Of a stretch of DNA of 64,000 nucleotides, positions 27,601-34,961 are shown in pieces. This stretch comes from CAZESS01 sp964414415 (lineage in GTDB: Archaea > Thermoplasmatota > E2 > UBA202 > DSCA01). The translations under genes were made by a program, and so were the position numbers. The notes beneath the pieces are model-generated. The model saw nothing but the letters and a program-made list of their open reading frames with translations. It was not told the DNA's origin and made no database searches. Location of the stretch: assembly GCA_964414415.1 (NCBI GenBank), contig CAYPWJ010000002.1, positions 1 to 64,000 of the forward strand, in the 5' to 3' direction. How positions within the stretch are numbered: the first letter of the stretch is position 1; every line of letters begins with the position of its first letter.

Positions 27601-27927
27601 GCCGCCCGGGTGATCCAGACGCATTTCCTCCCCGACCTCATCGGCAACCTCAGGGCGTTCACCAAGCAGCAGGTCCGCTGCGTCAAATGCAACACCAAGT
27701 ACCGGCGCATCCCGCTCAAGGGACGCTGCACCAACTGCGGCAAGTCGCTGACCCTGACCGTCCACGAGAAATCAATCAAAAAATACCTGGAGCCGGCGAA
27801 GCGCATCATCGCTGACTTCGACGTCCCCACCTACACGCGGCAGCGGCTGCTGCTCTTCGAGAAATCAGCCGAGTCGCTGTTCACCAACGACAAGGTAACC
27901 GACACGACGCTGCAGGACTTCCTGTAA
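24601..27927 (+). CDS. polC: DNA polymerase D large subunit (DP2)
   Basis: The 1108-residue product is the catalytic subunit of the archaeal D-family replicative polymerase. The catalytic aspartates are in RNCDGDEDTLMLLMD (about 858-866), two zinc-ribbon clusters are visible (CQSCGAVTYKTRCPC near 639-653; CVKCNTKY and CTNCGKSL near 1027-1050), and the double-psi barrel region is complete. Length is normal, and no intein is present. I choose the ATG at 24601 because a TATA box lies 24-31 nt upstream; an in-frame start at 24547 would add 18 non-conserved residues. The small subunit gene (DP1) is not in the window. PolD excludes a crenarchaeal origin. Confidence 0.96.
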   Translation: MGDIQAYFSAIERHVERCYTIAEEARGKGYDPTRTVEVPTANDFAERVEELVGPSGIADVIRDRLQEVSREQTALSVAVDIAEEHAGSTEETVDQAVRTGLAILTEGVLVAPIEGISAVKIARNADGSSYIDLYFAGPIRSAGGTGEAMSVLIADVVRRRLGIGRYQPTDDELERYKEEVPLYDRITTLQYSPSLEEIETIVRNCPVCINGEPTERKEVTGKRNLPRVHTNRVRGGACLVIAEGLCLKAPKLLKHVEHMQLEGWGFLTAFIQDDGEESRTIAPSSKYMKSLIAGRPVFSHPSSKGGFRLRYGRGRTCGLASTAIHPAAMHILRDFVALGTQLKMERPGKGTIGTSCDTVEGPMVLLDNGDFVQLHSSAEAQKTKDRIHEIIDLGEILVPFGEFVENNAILPQASYCHEWWIQELQEALDAPDEEAAAQRVSAELGRTMSLRELSPGEAFAVAEAFEVPLHPRHTFFWHDVAPGDVAALADALQQASHSDGRLAIPKSEELKELLLRLGVPHRENEAHDTLVVEGCTLPLLRCCGFTLEDGEVRRRRAPASIDADDTLELVSALSGVTVRAKAPSRIGTRMGRPEKAAKRTMRATPHVLFPVGRAGGRERLVNAAARANKIQFEAGARQCQSCGAVTYKTRCPCGAVTVSTGQIERHEVKLYQDVEEAKERIGMVHMPDKVKGVIGLSSRSKTPESLEKGLLRAAHDVYVFKDGTARFDMTNMPLTHFKPAEIGTPVERLRELGYTHDWQGEPLERQDQICELKVQDVIPSRACGRYLARVAGFVDDLLDRFYDMKPFYDIDELSDLIGSMVVGMSPHTSAGAVGRIIGFIDAAVCCAHPFYHAAKRRNCDGDEDTLMLLMDVLLNFSLEYIPEKRGGHMDLPLVLATRISPAEIDKEAENLDVRSRYPLSFFRATTRHAHPKEIEEEMDLVAGRIGTGRAYDGFGFTHDTVDIADGVTVSAYKTLSKMEEKLYAQLELARAIRAVDESDVAARVIQTHFLPDLIGNLRAFTKQQVRCVKCNTKYRRIPLKGRCTNCGKSLTLTVHEKSIKKYLEPAKRIIADFDVPTYTRQRLLLFEKSAESLFTNDKVTDTTLQDFL

Positions 27928-27929
27928 CG

Positions 27930-28511
27930 CTATTCTCTGAGGTCGCCGTCGTAGACGACGTTTTTTACGACGGTCTCGATGCGGGCGAGGGCCTGCATTG
28001 CGGCTGCCAGCATGGCTTCCTCGTCGCCAGCGTTCTCCCGGTTGAGCACGAGCTGGAGGTACCCCTGCGCGATGCAGAGCGGGTTGAAGAAATGATGCGA
28101 GATGCATTCCTTGAAGACCCGCTCTCGATGCAGCTGGTTTCTGCGGTTCTGCTCCACGGCGTCTACCGCGCCGAGGTTCCTGACCACGCCGATGTACCGC
28201 TCCGGTTCGCTTCCGCCGGCGACGTGATGGAACCGTATCTCCACGGGGGCTGCATCGTCGCTCGCCGGGAAGTGACAGAGCAGCTCTCCTTCTTTGTGCA
28301 TCGTCTGCACGACGTCGCTGTCTTCCCCGGTGTCGTGCCCGAGCAGCTTCGGGAGCGTTACCCCGCGCGTCGTATCCGGAGAGTGGCCAAGCAGTGCGGC
28401 TGCTCTGCCGTCGAGATAGGTAATGCATCCTTCCTCGTCAAGCAGCATGATTCCCTCCTCTACCCCGTCGACGGCGTGCTGTCCTGCCCGGGAGAGGGTG
28501 CAGAGCTCCAT
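27930..28511 (-). CDS. PAS protein with phosphoacceptor helix but no ATPase domain (second copy)
   Basis: The 193-residue soluble protein consists of a PAS domain (GVEEGIMLLDEEGCITYLDG ... RYIGVVRNL, about 14-118) followed by a single histidine-kinase-type helix with SHHFFNPL (His139/140) and AQGYLQL, then ends after about 50 residues. The H-box is almost identical to the one in the PRC-PAS protein 4 kb away (both ISH-FFNPLCIAQGYL), so they form a distinct subfamily. No N, G1 or G2 ATP-binding boxes follow. GGAGG eight nt upstream of 28511 fixes the start. It is convergent with polC, two bases apart. Confidence 0.72.
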   Translation of the reverse strand: MELCTLSRAGQHAVDGVEEGIMLLDEEGCITYLDGRAAALLGHSPDTTRGVTLPKLLGHDTGEDSDVVQTMHKEGELLCHFPASDDAAPVEIRFHHVAGGSEPERYIGVVRNLGAVDAVEQNRRNQLHRERVFKECISHHFFNPLCIAQGYLQLVLNRENAGDEEAMLAAAMQALARIETVVKNVVYDGDLRE

Positions 28512-28644
28512 GGTGCCTCCGTTTGATTGCAAAATACAAACATTATATGGGTTTTCATATATATTGTTTATTTTTCACAATTTTGTCCGCCCAGCACAAT
28601 ACCTGACGACGGACATTTTTTGAATCCCGGCCCGTTTCCCCGTC

Positions 28645-29088
28645 ATGGAGATACGAGAAGCCCGTCACGCCGATGCAGCGGCCATCGCAGCCAACAACAT
28701 CGCCCTCGCCCGTGAAACCGAAGACAAAGCCCTCTCCCGGGACACAGCCATCAAGGGTGCCAAGGCCATCCTCGACGACCCCGACAAAGGCTTCTATCTC
28801 GTCGCGGTCCACGAGCAAAATATCGTCGGCCAGCTCATGGTCACCTATGAATGGAGCGACTGGCGCGCTCGCCCCATCTGGTGGCTGCAGAGCGTCTACG
28901 TCACGCCGCCGCAGCGGGAGCATGGCATCTTCAGCCAGCTGCTGGACACACTGCGTGACATGGCCGACCGGCGCGACGTCTGCGAGCTCCGCCTCTACGT
29001 CCACCACGACAACGAGACAGCCTGCCAGGCCTACCGCCGCCTGGGATTCAGCCGGCTGCCCTACCACATGTACGGCATAGACATCTGA
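28645..29088 (+). CDS. GNAT-family N-acetyltransferase
   Basis: The 147-residue protein has the GNAT fold: beta2/3 region YLVAVHEQNIVGQLMVTYEW, beta4 WLQSVYVTPPQREHGIFSQLL with a loosened acetyl-CoA loop (QREHGI in place of RxxGxG/A), and the C-terminal YVHHDNETACQAYRRLGF. The substrate may be a protein, amine or small metabolite and cannot be inferred. A TTTTTTGAAT element is about 20-29 nt upstream of the ATG. It is divergent from the PAS/phosphoacceptor gene and followed by the ureohydrolase gene on the same strand. Confidence 0.86.
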   Translation: MEIREARHADAAAIAANNIALARETEDKALSRDTAIKGAKAILDDPDKGFYLVAVHEQNIVGQLMVTYEWSDWRARPIWWLQSVYVTPPQREHGIFSQLLDTLRDMADRRDVCELRLYVHHDNETACQAYRRLGFSRLPYHMYGIDI

Positions 29089-29167
29089 ACGGCGCATCCT
29101 TTTTATAGCCGCCGGGAATCAATACACCAATGCATCTGCGCTCGGCAGCCAGACGAGGAGGCACCCA

Positions 29168-30025
29168 ATGTCGATAACCACTCACTTCGAAGACCGCTCC
29201 CGGTTCTGCTGCACCGGCGACGACTACACAGGCGCAGCCGTAGCCCTCTTCGGCGTCCCCTTCGACCGGACGGCGAGCCATCACCCGGGAGCCCGGCATG
29301 GTCCATCCGCCATCCGGGACGCCTCCTGGGGCATCGAGCCCTACAGCCCCGCGCTCCAGCAATCGCTCCTGGAGCACGACATCTGCGACCTGCGTGACCT
29401 CCCGGTCTACGGCACCCAGCAGGAGATATTCAGAAACCTGACAGAGATTGCGGAGCACGCCGTCGACGATGCAACGCCGTTTCTCGCCCTCGGCGGCGAA
29501 CACTCCATCACCCCGGCGCTGGCCAGCGGGGTGCACGCCGCAACTGGCGGCCTGGCAGTGCTGGTCTTCGACGCTCACCTCGACCTGCGCGACCAATATC
29601 TAGGCAACCCTCGCTCCCATGCCTGCACAGTCCGCCGCTGCCTGGAGACAACACCGGCGGTATACCACTTCGGTGCTCGCTCCGGCACCAGGGAGGAATG
29701 GACAGCTGCATCCCGGCTCCAGCGGTACGACGAGCTGCTTCCCGAGCCGGCGGTTGCAGCCCTTGAGAGCAGCGACGTGCCGCTCTACGTCAGCATCGAC
29801 ATCGACGTGCTCGACCCGGCATTTGCACCGGGCGTCGGCACCCCCGAGCCGGGCGGCTGCTCAAGCCGCGAGCTGCTGCAGGCGCTCCACCGCCTCCAGC
29901 CGCTCCGGCAGCGTCTCGTCGGCTGCGACCTCACCGAGGTAACGCCGACGCGGGACCCCTCCGGCGTCACCGCCACTGCAGCGGCGAACATCGCCCGGGA
30001 GCTCCTCCTGCTGATGGCGCCATAG
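29168..30025 (+). CDS. Agmatinase/ureohydrolase family protein
   Basis: The 285-residue protein belongs to the arginase/agmatinase superfamily and uses a binuclear manganese site. The ligand motifs are present: GGEHS (about 107-111), VFDAHLDLRD, SHAC, and SIDIDVLDPAFAPGVGTPEPGG. Agmatinase, which gives putrescine and urea, is the likely activity in archaea, but guanidino-acid hydrolases look similar. A GGAGGCAC ribosome-binding site precedes the ATG by about 4 nt, and a CTTTTTATAG promoter lies about 60 nt upstream. Not next to eIF5A or arginine decarboxylase genes here. Confidence 0.88.
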   Translation: MSITTHFEDRSRFCCTGDDYTGAAVALFGVPFDRTASHHPGARHGPSAIRDASWGIEPYSPALQQSLLEHDICDLRDLPVYGTQQEIFRNLTEIAEHAVDDATPFLALGGEHSITPALASGVHAATGGLAVLVFDAHLDLRDQYLGNPRSHACTVRRCLETTPAVYHFGARSGTREEWTAASRLQRYDELLPEPAVAALESSDVPLYVSIDIDVLDPAFAPGVGTPEPGGCSSRELLQALHRLQPLRQRLVGCDLTEVTPTRDPSGVTATAAANIARELLLLMAP

Positions 30026-30028
30026 AAA

Positions 30029-30037
30029 TTTTTAAAT
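30029..30037 (+). promoter_or_regulatory. TATA box for thioredoxin reductase
   Basis: TTTTTAAAT lies 29-37 nt before the ATG at 30066 and overlaps the alternative upstream start, which it excludes. Confidence 0.5.
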
Positions 30038-30065
30038 GCCGCGTCGGCCTTGTCTGCCTGATACC

Positions 30066-30983
30066 ATGGACACCGAGCTGGCAGTCATCGGAGCAGGCGC
30101 CGCAGGCTACACCGCCGCCATCTACGCCGGCAGAGCCGGCATCGACGCCATCGTATTCGACAAAGGCGCCGGCGGCGGTCTCTCCACATGGGCCCCCCGG
30201 ATAGAGAACTACCCCGGCCTCCCCGAGATATCCGGCGCCGACCTGATGGACCGGATGCAGGAACACGCCGAGCCATATGCATCGTTCCGCTACAACGAGG
30301 CGGTCACCGGACTGGAAGCCCGGGAAGACGGCTTCCAGCTATCCACCGACGAGCAGACCTACACGGCCGGCGCCGTCATCGTCGCCACCGGGACGACACC
30401 CCGGCAGCTCGGCGTCCCCGGCGAAGACAAGCTGCGCGGACGCGGCGTCTCCTACTGCGCCACCTGCGACGGCTCGTTTTTCACCGATAAACGCGTTGCC
30501 GTCGTCGGCGGCGGGAACAGCGCCGTCAACGAGGCCATCTATCTCGACGACCTCGGATGCAACGTCTCGCTCATCCACCGGCGCGACCAGCTCCGCGCCG
30601 AGGAAGCACTCGCCCGCGAGATCGACGAGAAAGACATCCCGGTCATCTGGGATACCGTCGTCACAGAGATCACGGGCGACCCCGTCGTGGAGACACTCAG
30701 GCTCAAAAACGTCAAGAAAGGCGAGACGACAGAGCAGCCGTTCGACGGCGTCTTCATCTCCGTCGGCGAGGAGCCACAATCGTCACTGGTAGAGTCCCTG
30801 GGAGTCACCACAGACGACCATGGATACATCCCGGCCGACGAACGGCAGCGCACCACCGTTGACGGCATCTACGCCGCCGGCGACGTAACAGGCGGCATCC
30901 GACAGATCGTCACCGCCTGCGCCGAAGGCGCCACCGCCGCCCTCACCTCGATGCATACACTCGGCAAAAGCTACCCGTTTTAA
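30066..30983 (+). CDS. trxB: Thioredoxin reductase
   Basis: The 305-residue flavoprotein reduces thioredoxin with NAD(P)H. FAD site GAGAAGYTAAIYAGRAG at the start, redox-active CATC in SYCATCDGSFF (about 131-141), the nucleotide site GGGNSAVNEAIYL, and the closing YAAGDVTGG motif are all present. The first strand begins at the ATG at 30066; the 10 residues gained from the upstream start are not conserved and would overlap the TATA box. It is the last gene before an AT-rich island. Confidence 0.94.
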   Translation: MDTELAVIGAGAAGYTAAIYAGRAGIDAIVFDKGAGGGLSTWAPRIENYPGLPEISGADLMDRMQEHAEPYASFRYNEAVTGLEAREDGFQLSTDEQTYTAGAVIVATGTTPRQLGVPGEDKLRGRGVSYCATCDGSFFTDKRVAVVGGGNSAVNEAIYLDDLGCNVSLIHRRDQLRAEEALAREIDEKDIPVIWDTVVTEITGDPVVETLRLKNVKKGETTEQPFDGVFISVGEEPQSSLVESLGVTTDDHGYIPADERQRTTVDGIYAAGDVTGGIRQIVTACAEGATAALTSMHTLGKSYPF

Positions 30984-31160
30984 TGCGGGCCACTCGAAGA
31001 GGCGAATAACATTGGGATACACCTTACAAAAATTCTACAAAGAGGATGTTAAAGCATATACGTAAGAGTTAGCAGTTTTGCACATATATGAGCGGGATGG
31101 ATAAATACAGATTATAAAAAGATATATATTGCGCCTGCTGATGCGAAGTTGGTGGCAAAA

Positions 31161-32225
31161 ATGAAGAGGGGGCATCTAGGCCTACTCGCCCTTGTGATAT
31201 TTGTGTTGGTAGGTGTTGTTTTTGTGATTCTGGAAACTTCAGAAGTAAAAGCTTCATCTGATACCACCCCACCTGTTCTTACAAATGTTTCAGTGACACC
31301 CCATACTTTACCAGAAGACGGTGGAAGTGTGACAATATATATTGAGGGAACTGACGATATGTCCGGATGTGAAGGCTATCAAATCAATTGTAGAGGTCCG
31401 AAGGGCTATTCATGGGCGTGTGGTGGTGTCTTTGATGGAACTGAAACAATAGATCTTTGGGAAATAGACCAATGGAAACCCGCTGGGATTTACTACATTG
31501 ACAGTATCACACTTACAGATAAAGCCCTTAACAGCGCCACCTATTACAATGCTACAGACTACTCAGCATATGTAGTCAAAAAATCACCCAATGAACCCCC
31601 AACATGCTCATTATCTGCAAGCCCAACATCAGGATATGCACCACTCGACGTTACCCTTTCACTCAGCGCAAGCGATACCGATGGCTCAATAGACTCATGG
31701 GAACTGGACATTGACAACGATGGCAGCGCAGACTATTCAGGGTCAAGTATCTCCCCAGCTACAAAACCACATACCTATCAGAGTGCGGGGGAATACACCG
31801 CTAAATTTACAGTCACCGATGACGATGGAGCAACCGACTCAGACACTACGATCATAACAGTTAATGAAACACCGAACCAAGCGCCAACAGCAAACTTCGA
31901 TTATTCACCATCAAATCCCACAGCAAATACTACCGTGAACTTTACCGATAACTCAACCGACCCTGACGGCGATATAGCGAACTGCACATGGGACTTCGGA
32001 GATGGAACAACAGGTCATGGTCAAACAGTCAACCATACCTACACAGCGCTAGGAACCTACAACATAACCCTTACAGTCACCGATGATGATGGAGACACCG
32101 ACAGCTACATCAAATCAGTGGTAATCAAAGCACCAAGCAAAGATGAGGATGGCACACCTGGCTTTGGGTTAGCGCTCTTGGTCATGGCGATAGCAGCTAT
32201 GTTAGTGCTCAAGCACAAAAAGTAA
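31161..32225 (+). CDS. Exported PKD-domain protein with PGF-CTERM-like sorting signal
   Basis: The 354-residue protein has an N-terminal signal segment (HLGLLALVIFVLVGVVFV), a Cys-containing beta-sandwich (about 35-145), two PKD domains (about 150-240 and 243-330; WDFGDGTTGHG), and a C-terminal tail DGTPGFGLALLVMAIAAMLV followed by a short basic end. The tail matches the PGF-CTERM type recognised by archaeosortase A, so I expect cleavage and lipid attachment at the cell surface. I choose the ATG at 31161, which has GGTGG upstream, over a TTG at 31149. Codon use is AT-rich compared with neighbours, suggesting a different origin. Confidence 0.82.
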   Translation: MKRGHLGLLALVIFVLVGVVFVILETSEVKASSDTTPPVLTNVSVTPHTLPEDGGSVTIYIEGTDDMSGCEGYQINCRGPKGYSWACGGVFDGTETIDLWEIDQWKPAGIYYIDSITLTDKALNSATYYNATDYSAYVVKKSPNEPPTCSLSASPTSGYAPLDVTLSLSASDTDGSIDSWELDIDNDGSADYSGSSISPATKPHTYQSAGEYTAKFTVTDDDGATDSDTTIITVNETPNQAPTANFDYSPSNPTANTTVNFTDNSTDPDGDIANCTWDFGDGTTGHGQTVNHTYTALGTYNITLTVTDDDGDTDSYIKSVVIKAPSKDEDGTPGFGLALLVMAIAAMLVLKHKK

Positions 32226-32634
32226 AGAGTATATTAATGTGGATGGTAAATGAACTAGTAAAAATTATTCCAGATCCCTCTAATAAAGAAAAGAGGTTAC
32301 ATAGGTAGAATAGTAAAATTTGGGAAAAATTCTATAATCATCATTTTGTTGCTAAAATGGATCTTTAACAAAGAAGACAAATATGTTACTCTTCCAAAGG
32401 GCGGCACAATGGTGGTAGCAACAAATAGCAATATAAAATTAAAAAAACTACCCAAGCCAGATAAAAAGCTAAAGAGAGCATTAACTAGAAGAGCTCTACA
32501 AAATTTGTAAAGACATATCTCAGTGTGAACCCAGCCTGAACCACAATGGCGGTACCAGCTCTGGCTTAAGTGGTACGACCCTGCACAATAGACATATCTC
32601 TGCCGTTACGAGATGGCCCGTTTTCTAACCCGTT
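32226..32634. other. AT-rich spacer with a decayed reading frame and short direct repeats
   Basis: No intact gene is seen. A plus-strand frame stays open from about 32280 to 32509 but has no good start: the first ATG in frame (32410) leaves 33 residues, MVVATNSNIKLKKL and a Lys/Arg-rich end. This looks like a gene remnant. AGACATATCTC occurs at 32511-32521 and 32590-32600, flanking 68 bp. Confidence 0.4.
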
Positions 32635-33360
32635 CTACGCCACCCGGCTCATGCGGAAGGCGCCGGTGAGCCTGACTTCGTCCTGCTCGAGCAGGTAGTC
32701 GATCCAGTTGCGGGAGACCACTTCGCCGCAGCCCTGCACCCGGATCTGCATGCGGCTGCCCTCCTCCTTCATCTCGATGACGCCGTCCATCAGATGCTTG
32801 ATGGTCTGCACCTCCAGCTCCTCGTGCATCCCCCGGGTCATCGTGAAGATCGACGTTGAGCCCATCCGCTGGCAGGTCCCGCTGACCACCTGCAGGAAGC
32901 GGAAGACCGCCTTCGCGTCTGAATACACAACGAGCGTCGACAGCGAATCCAGGATGAGCCGATGCCGCTCGTATTCATCGGTGAACGCCTTCTCAGCCTT
33001 GATGATCGACGCGGTGATCTGCTCACGGTTGACGGGGCTGTCGACAAAGGTCACATAGGGCCCGGTTTCATCGAGCTCGATGCTCTTCGAATAGACGTCG
33101 ATGTACCTGACCATGCCGTCCTCCTCGTAGGAGCCAAAGTCGTCGTCCAGCTGCTGCATCTCCTTCTTCATGTCCAAGAACGAGCGGTCGGTCAGCACAA
33201 AGATGACCGGCTCGCCGTTCTGCAGACCGGCGAGCGCGTAATATTTGACGATGATGTCCTTCCCGATGAACGGCGTCGCGTACAGCAGCGTGTTGGTCAC
33301 CGATGGTAGCCCTCCCTTTAGCAGCTCGTCCAGCCGGTCGGTGCCGGTTTCAACCAGCAT
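32635..33360 (-). CDS. KaiC-like RecA-fold protein
   Basis: The 241-residue protein has the KaiC/RadA-like fold seen in archaeal regulators such as the archaellum protein ArlH. GTDRLDELLKGGLPSV is the family opening, the P-loop position reads ATPFIGKDI (GK kept, following Thr replaced by Asp), and the Walker B strand is HRLILDSLSTLV. The P-loop change makes strong ATP hydrolysis doubtful. The ATG at 33360 has GGAGG upstream and overlaps the previous gene by 11 bp, so it is the last cistron of the secretion/GTPase cluster. I infer a regulatory partner of the secretion ATPase. Confidence 0.75.
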   Translation of the reverse strand: MLVETGTDRLDELLKGGLPSVTNTLLYATPFIGKDIIVKYYALAGLQNGEPVIFVLTDRSFLDMKKEMQQLDDDFGSYEEDGMVRYIDVYSKSIELDETGPYVTFVDSPVNREQITASIIKAEKAFTDEYERHRLILDSLSTLVVYSDAKAVFRFLQVVSGTCQRMGSTSIFTMTRGMHEELEVQTIKHLMDGVIEMKEEGSRMQIRVQGCGEVVSRNWIDYLLEQDEVRLTGAFRMSRVA

Positions 33361-34525
33361 CGGGTACCTCCTCCATCCGTGCTATGAGCGCTTCGAACGT
33401 CTCCAGCACGCCGCGCCCCGACGTGGCGACGGTCCCGATGACCGGGACGTCCTGGAGGTCGAGCGCCCGCCGTATCTCGTCGTCGCTGGCTGTTGACGGC
33501 TGATCGCGCTTGTTGGCGGCCACGACGAACGGGATGTCGGCGCTGCGGATGTAGTTTACTGCCTCCCTGGCTTTTTCAAGTGATGGATCGGTGGCGTCGA
33601 TGACCAGGATGGCGCAGGAGGCGGTGGCACCCATTTTTTCCATGAGCGGCGCAAACCGTTCCTGGCCGGGGATGCCGAAGATCTCGGCTCGGTAGCCCTT
33701 GTGGTCGACGGTGCCGTGCTCGACGGCGACGGTGGCACCCATCCTGTCGACCTGGGTTGACCGCTCCGAGAGTTGCTTGATGAACGTTGTCTTGCCGGCC
33801 TTGAACGGACCGACGACGAGCATCTTGGGGATGTAGAGCTTGATGCCGCCCGGGCGGAAGACCTTGAAGGGTACCGAGCGGTCGGTGATGCCGTCCCAGC
33901 TGGTCTGTTTCACCCGGTATGCCTGCCCGGTGAAGGCGCCCTTGCTGATGGAGTGCACCTCGACGATGCCGTCGAAGCGCCGCTGTATCCGGTACATGAT
34001 GTTTTCCTTGTATGGCCAGGCCGTGAAATTGTAGATGGCGACGCCGTTTCGCTCTCCGATTTCCTGGTTGATACGCCGGATTCCCTTGAGGGCGTCGCGT
34101 TCTCCGCAGAGATCCATCACGTTTGAAAGTGAGTCGAAGGCGAGCACCGCCCCTTCGGAGGCTGTCTCCAGCAGCAGTTCCTCGATGACGTCCTCGTAGC
34201 TCAGGATGTCGTGGGGCTCAAAAATCAGGTAGTCCTCGTCGGAGGGCGACCCGATGAGGCGGGAGTAGCCGTCCGCAATCCACAGCCGTCCGGGGTAGTC
34301 ATCCAGCTGCCATCCGAACTCGTCGAATGACTGCCGGACCTGCTTCGGCGACGACTTTGACACGATGTAGATGCAGTCGTTTCCCTGCTTCAGATTGTGC
34401 TGGAGGACGTGGACGCTCAGATTGCTCTCTTCGACTTCAGGTGAGATAGAAAACAGGAGCGATTTCTGCTCTGGGATGCCACCTCCGAGGTATTTGTCCA
34501 GCCGCGGTATGCCTGTTTCTATCAT
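33350..34525 (-). CDS. Fusion of KaiC-like domain and conservon-type Ras-like GTPase
   Basis: Residues 1 to about 225 are KaiC-like (GIPRLDKYLGGGIPEQ, VLAFDSLSNVMDL), but the P-loop position (ISPEVEESNL) has lost GKT, so this half is probably a scaffold. Residues 230-391 are a small GTPase: P-loop VVGPFKAGKTTF, switch region FGIPGQERF, NKRD, and TVATSGRG. The FG-PGQ form without the DxxG aspartate is typical of the conservon CvnD/COG2229 GTPases, which work with a Roadblock protein. A Roadblock gene lies 10 bp upstream. I infer a switch that controls the adjacent secretion machinery. Confidence 0.78.
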   Translation of the reverse strand: MIETGIPRLDKYLGGGIPEQKSLLFSISPEVEESNLSVHVLQHNLKQGNDCIYIVSKSSPKQVRQSFDEFGWQLDDYPGRLWIADGYSRLIGSPSDEDYLIFEPHDILSYEDVIEELLLETASEGAVLAFDSLSNVMDLCGERDALKGIRRINQEIGERNGVAIYNFTAWPYKENIMYRIQRRFDGIVEVHSISKGAFTGQAYRVKQTSWDGITDRSVPFKVFRPGGIKLYIPKMLVVGPFKAGKTTFIKQLSERSTQVDRMGATVAVEHGTVDHKGYRAEIFGIPGQERFAPLMEKMGATASCAILVIDATDPSLEKAREAVNYIRSADIPFVVAANKRDQPSTASDDEIRRALDLQDVPVIGTVATSGRGVLETFEALIARMEEVPDAG

Positions 34526-34535
34526 TGTTTCAATA

Positions 34536-34892
34536 TTATTCCACTTCGGCGATCGACGCGGCTGCCTTCTTCATGGTCTGGCGCACCGGCGTGAGGTCAT
34601 CGGATGCGGTGACCACGGCGAGCAGCGCCTGCGGCCCGGCACCCATGACGATGAGGGAATGCTTTTTTGCTGTGACGGTTGCCTGCGAGGGCACGCCGCC
34701 ACCGATTTCGTCCATGGCGGTTTCAGCGGCGCCAAGCAGCGTCGCAGTCATCGCGGCCAGCGCCTCGGCGCTCCTTCCGCTGCATGCCTCACCGGCGATC
34801 AGCAGGCCGTCCCGTGAAATAACGAAGCACTCCTCGACGTCGGCTTCAGACTCAAGGTCGCTCAGAATGTTTTTATACTGCTTGCTCTGCAT
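34536..34892 (-). CDS. Roadblock/LC7-domain protein
   Basis: The 118-residue protein matches the Roadblock/LC7 fold of MglB and CvnB, with ADVEECFVISRDGLLIAGE, then a long helix AEALAAMTATLLGAAETAM, and a strand KHSLIVMGAGPQALLAVVT. Such proteins form dimers that bind Ras-like GTPases and act as activators. The GTPase fusion gene starts 10 bp downstream. A TTATAAAAT-type promoter in the 69-bp spacer upstream suggests the three regulatory genes can be expressed separately from the secretion genes. Confidence 0.85.
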   Translation of the reverse strand: MQSKQYKNILSDLESEADVEECFVISRDGLLIAGEACSGRSAEALAAMTATLLGAAETAMDEIGGGVPSQATVTAKKHSLIVMGAGPQALLAVVTASDDLTPVRQTMKKAAASIAEVE

Positions 34893-34961
34893 GGTTCCGC
34901 GCTCCTGTATCTTGCTTAAATGCCTTATTTTATAATAACTTTTCTAAATGACGTGCCCGTG

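Noticed and set aside
24601..27927. Intein in PolD large subunit
   Set aside because: Length is normal and no splice or homing-endonuclease motifs interrupt the catalytic region.
32511..32600. AGACATATCTC direct repeats as target duplication of an insertion element
   Set aside because: Only 68 bp lie between them, with no transposase or clear terminal inverted repeats; kept as a minor observation only.
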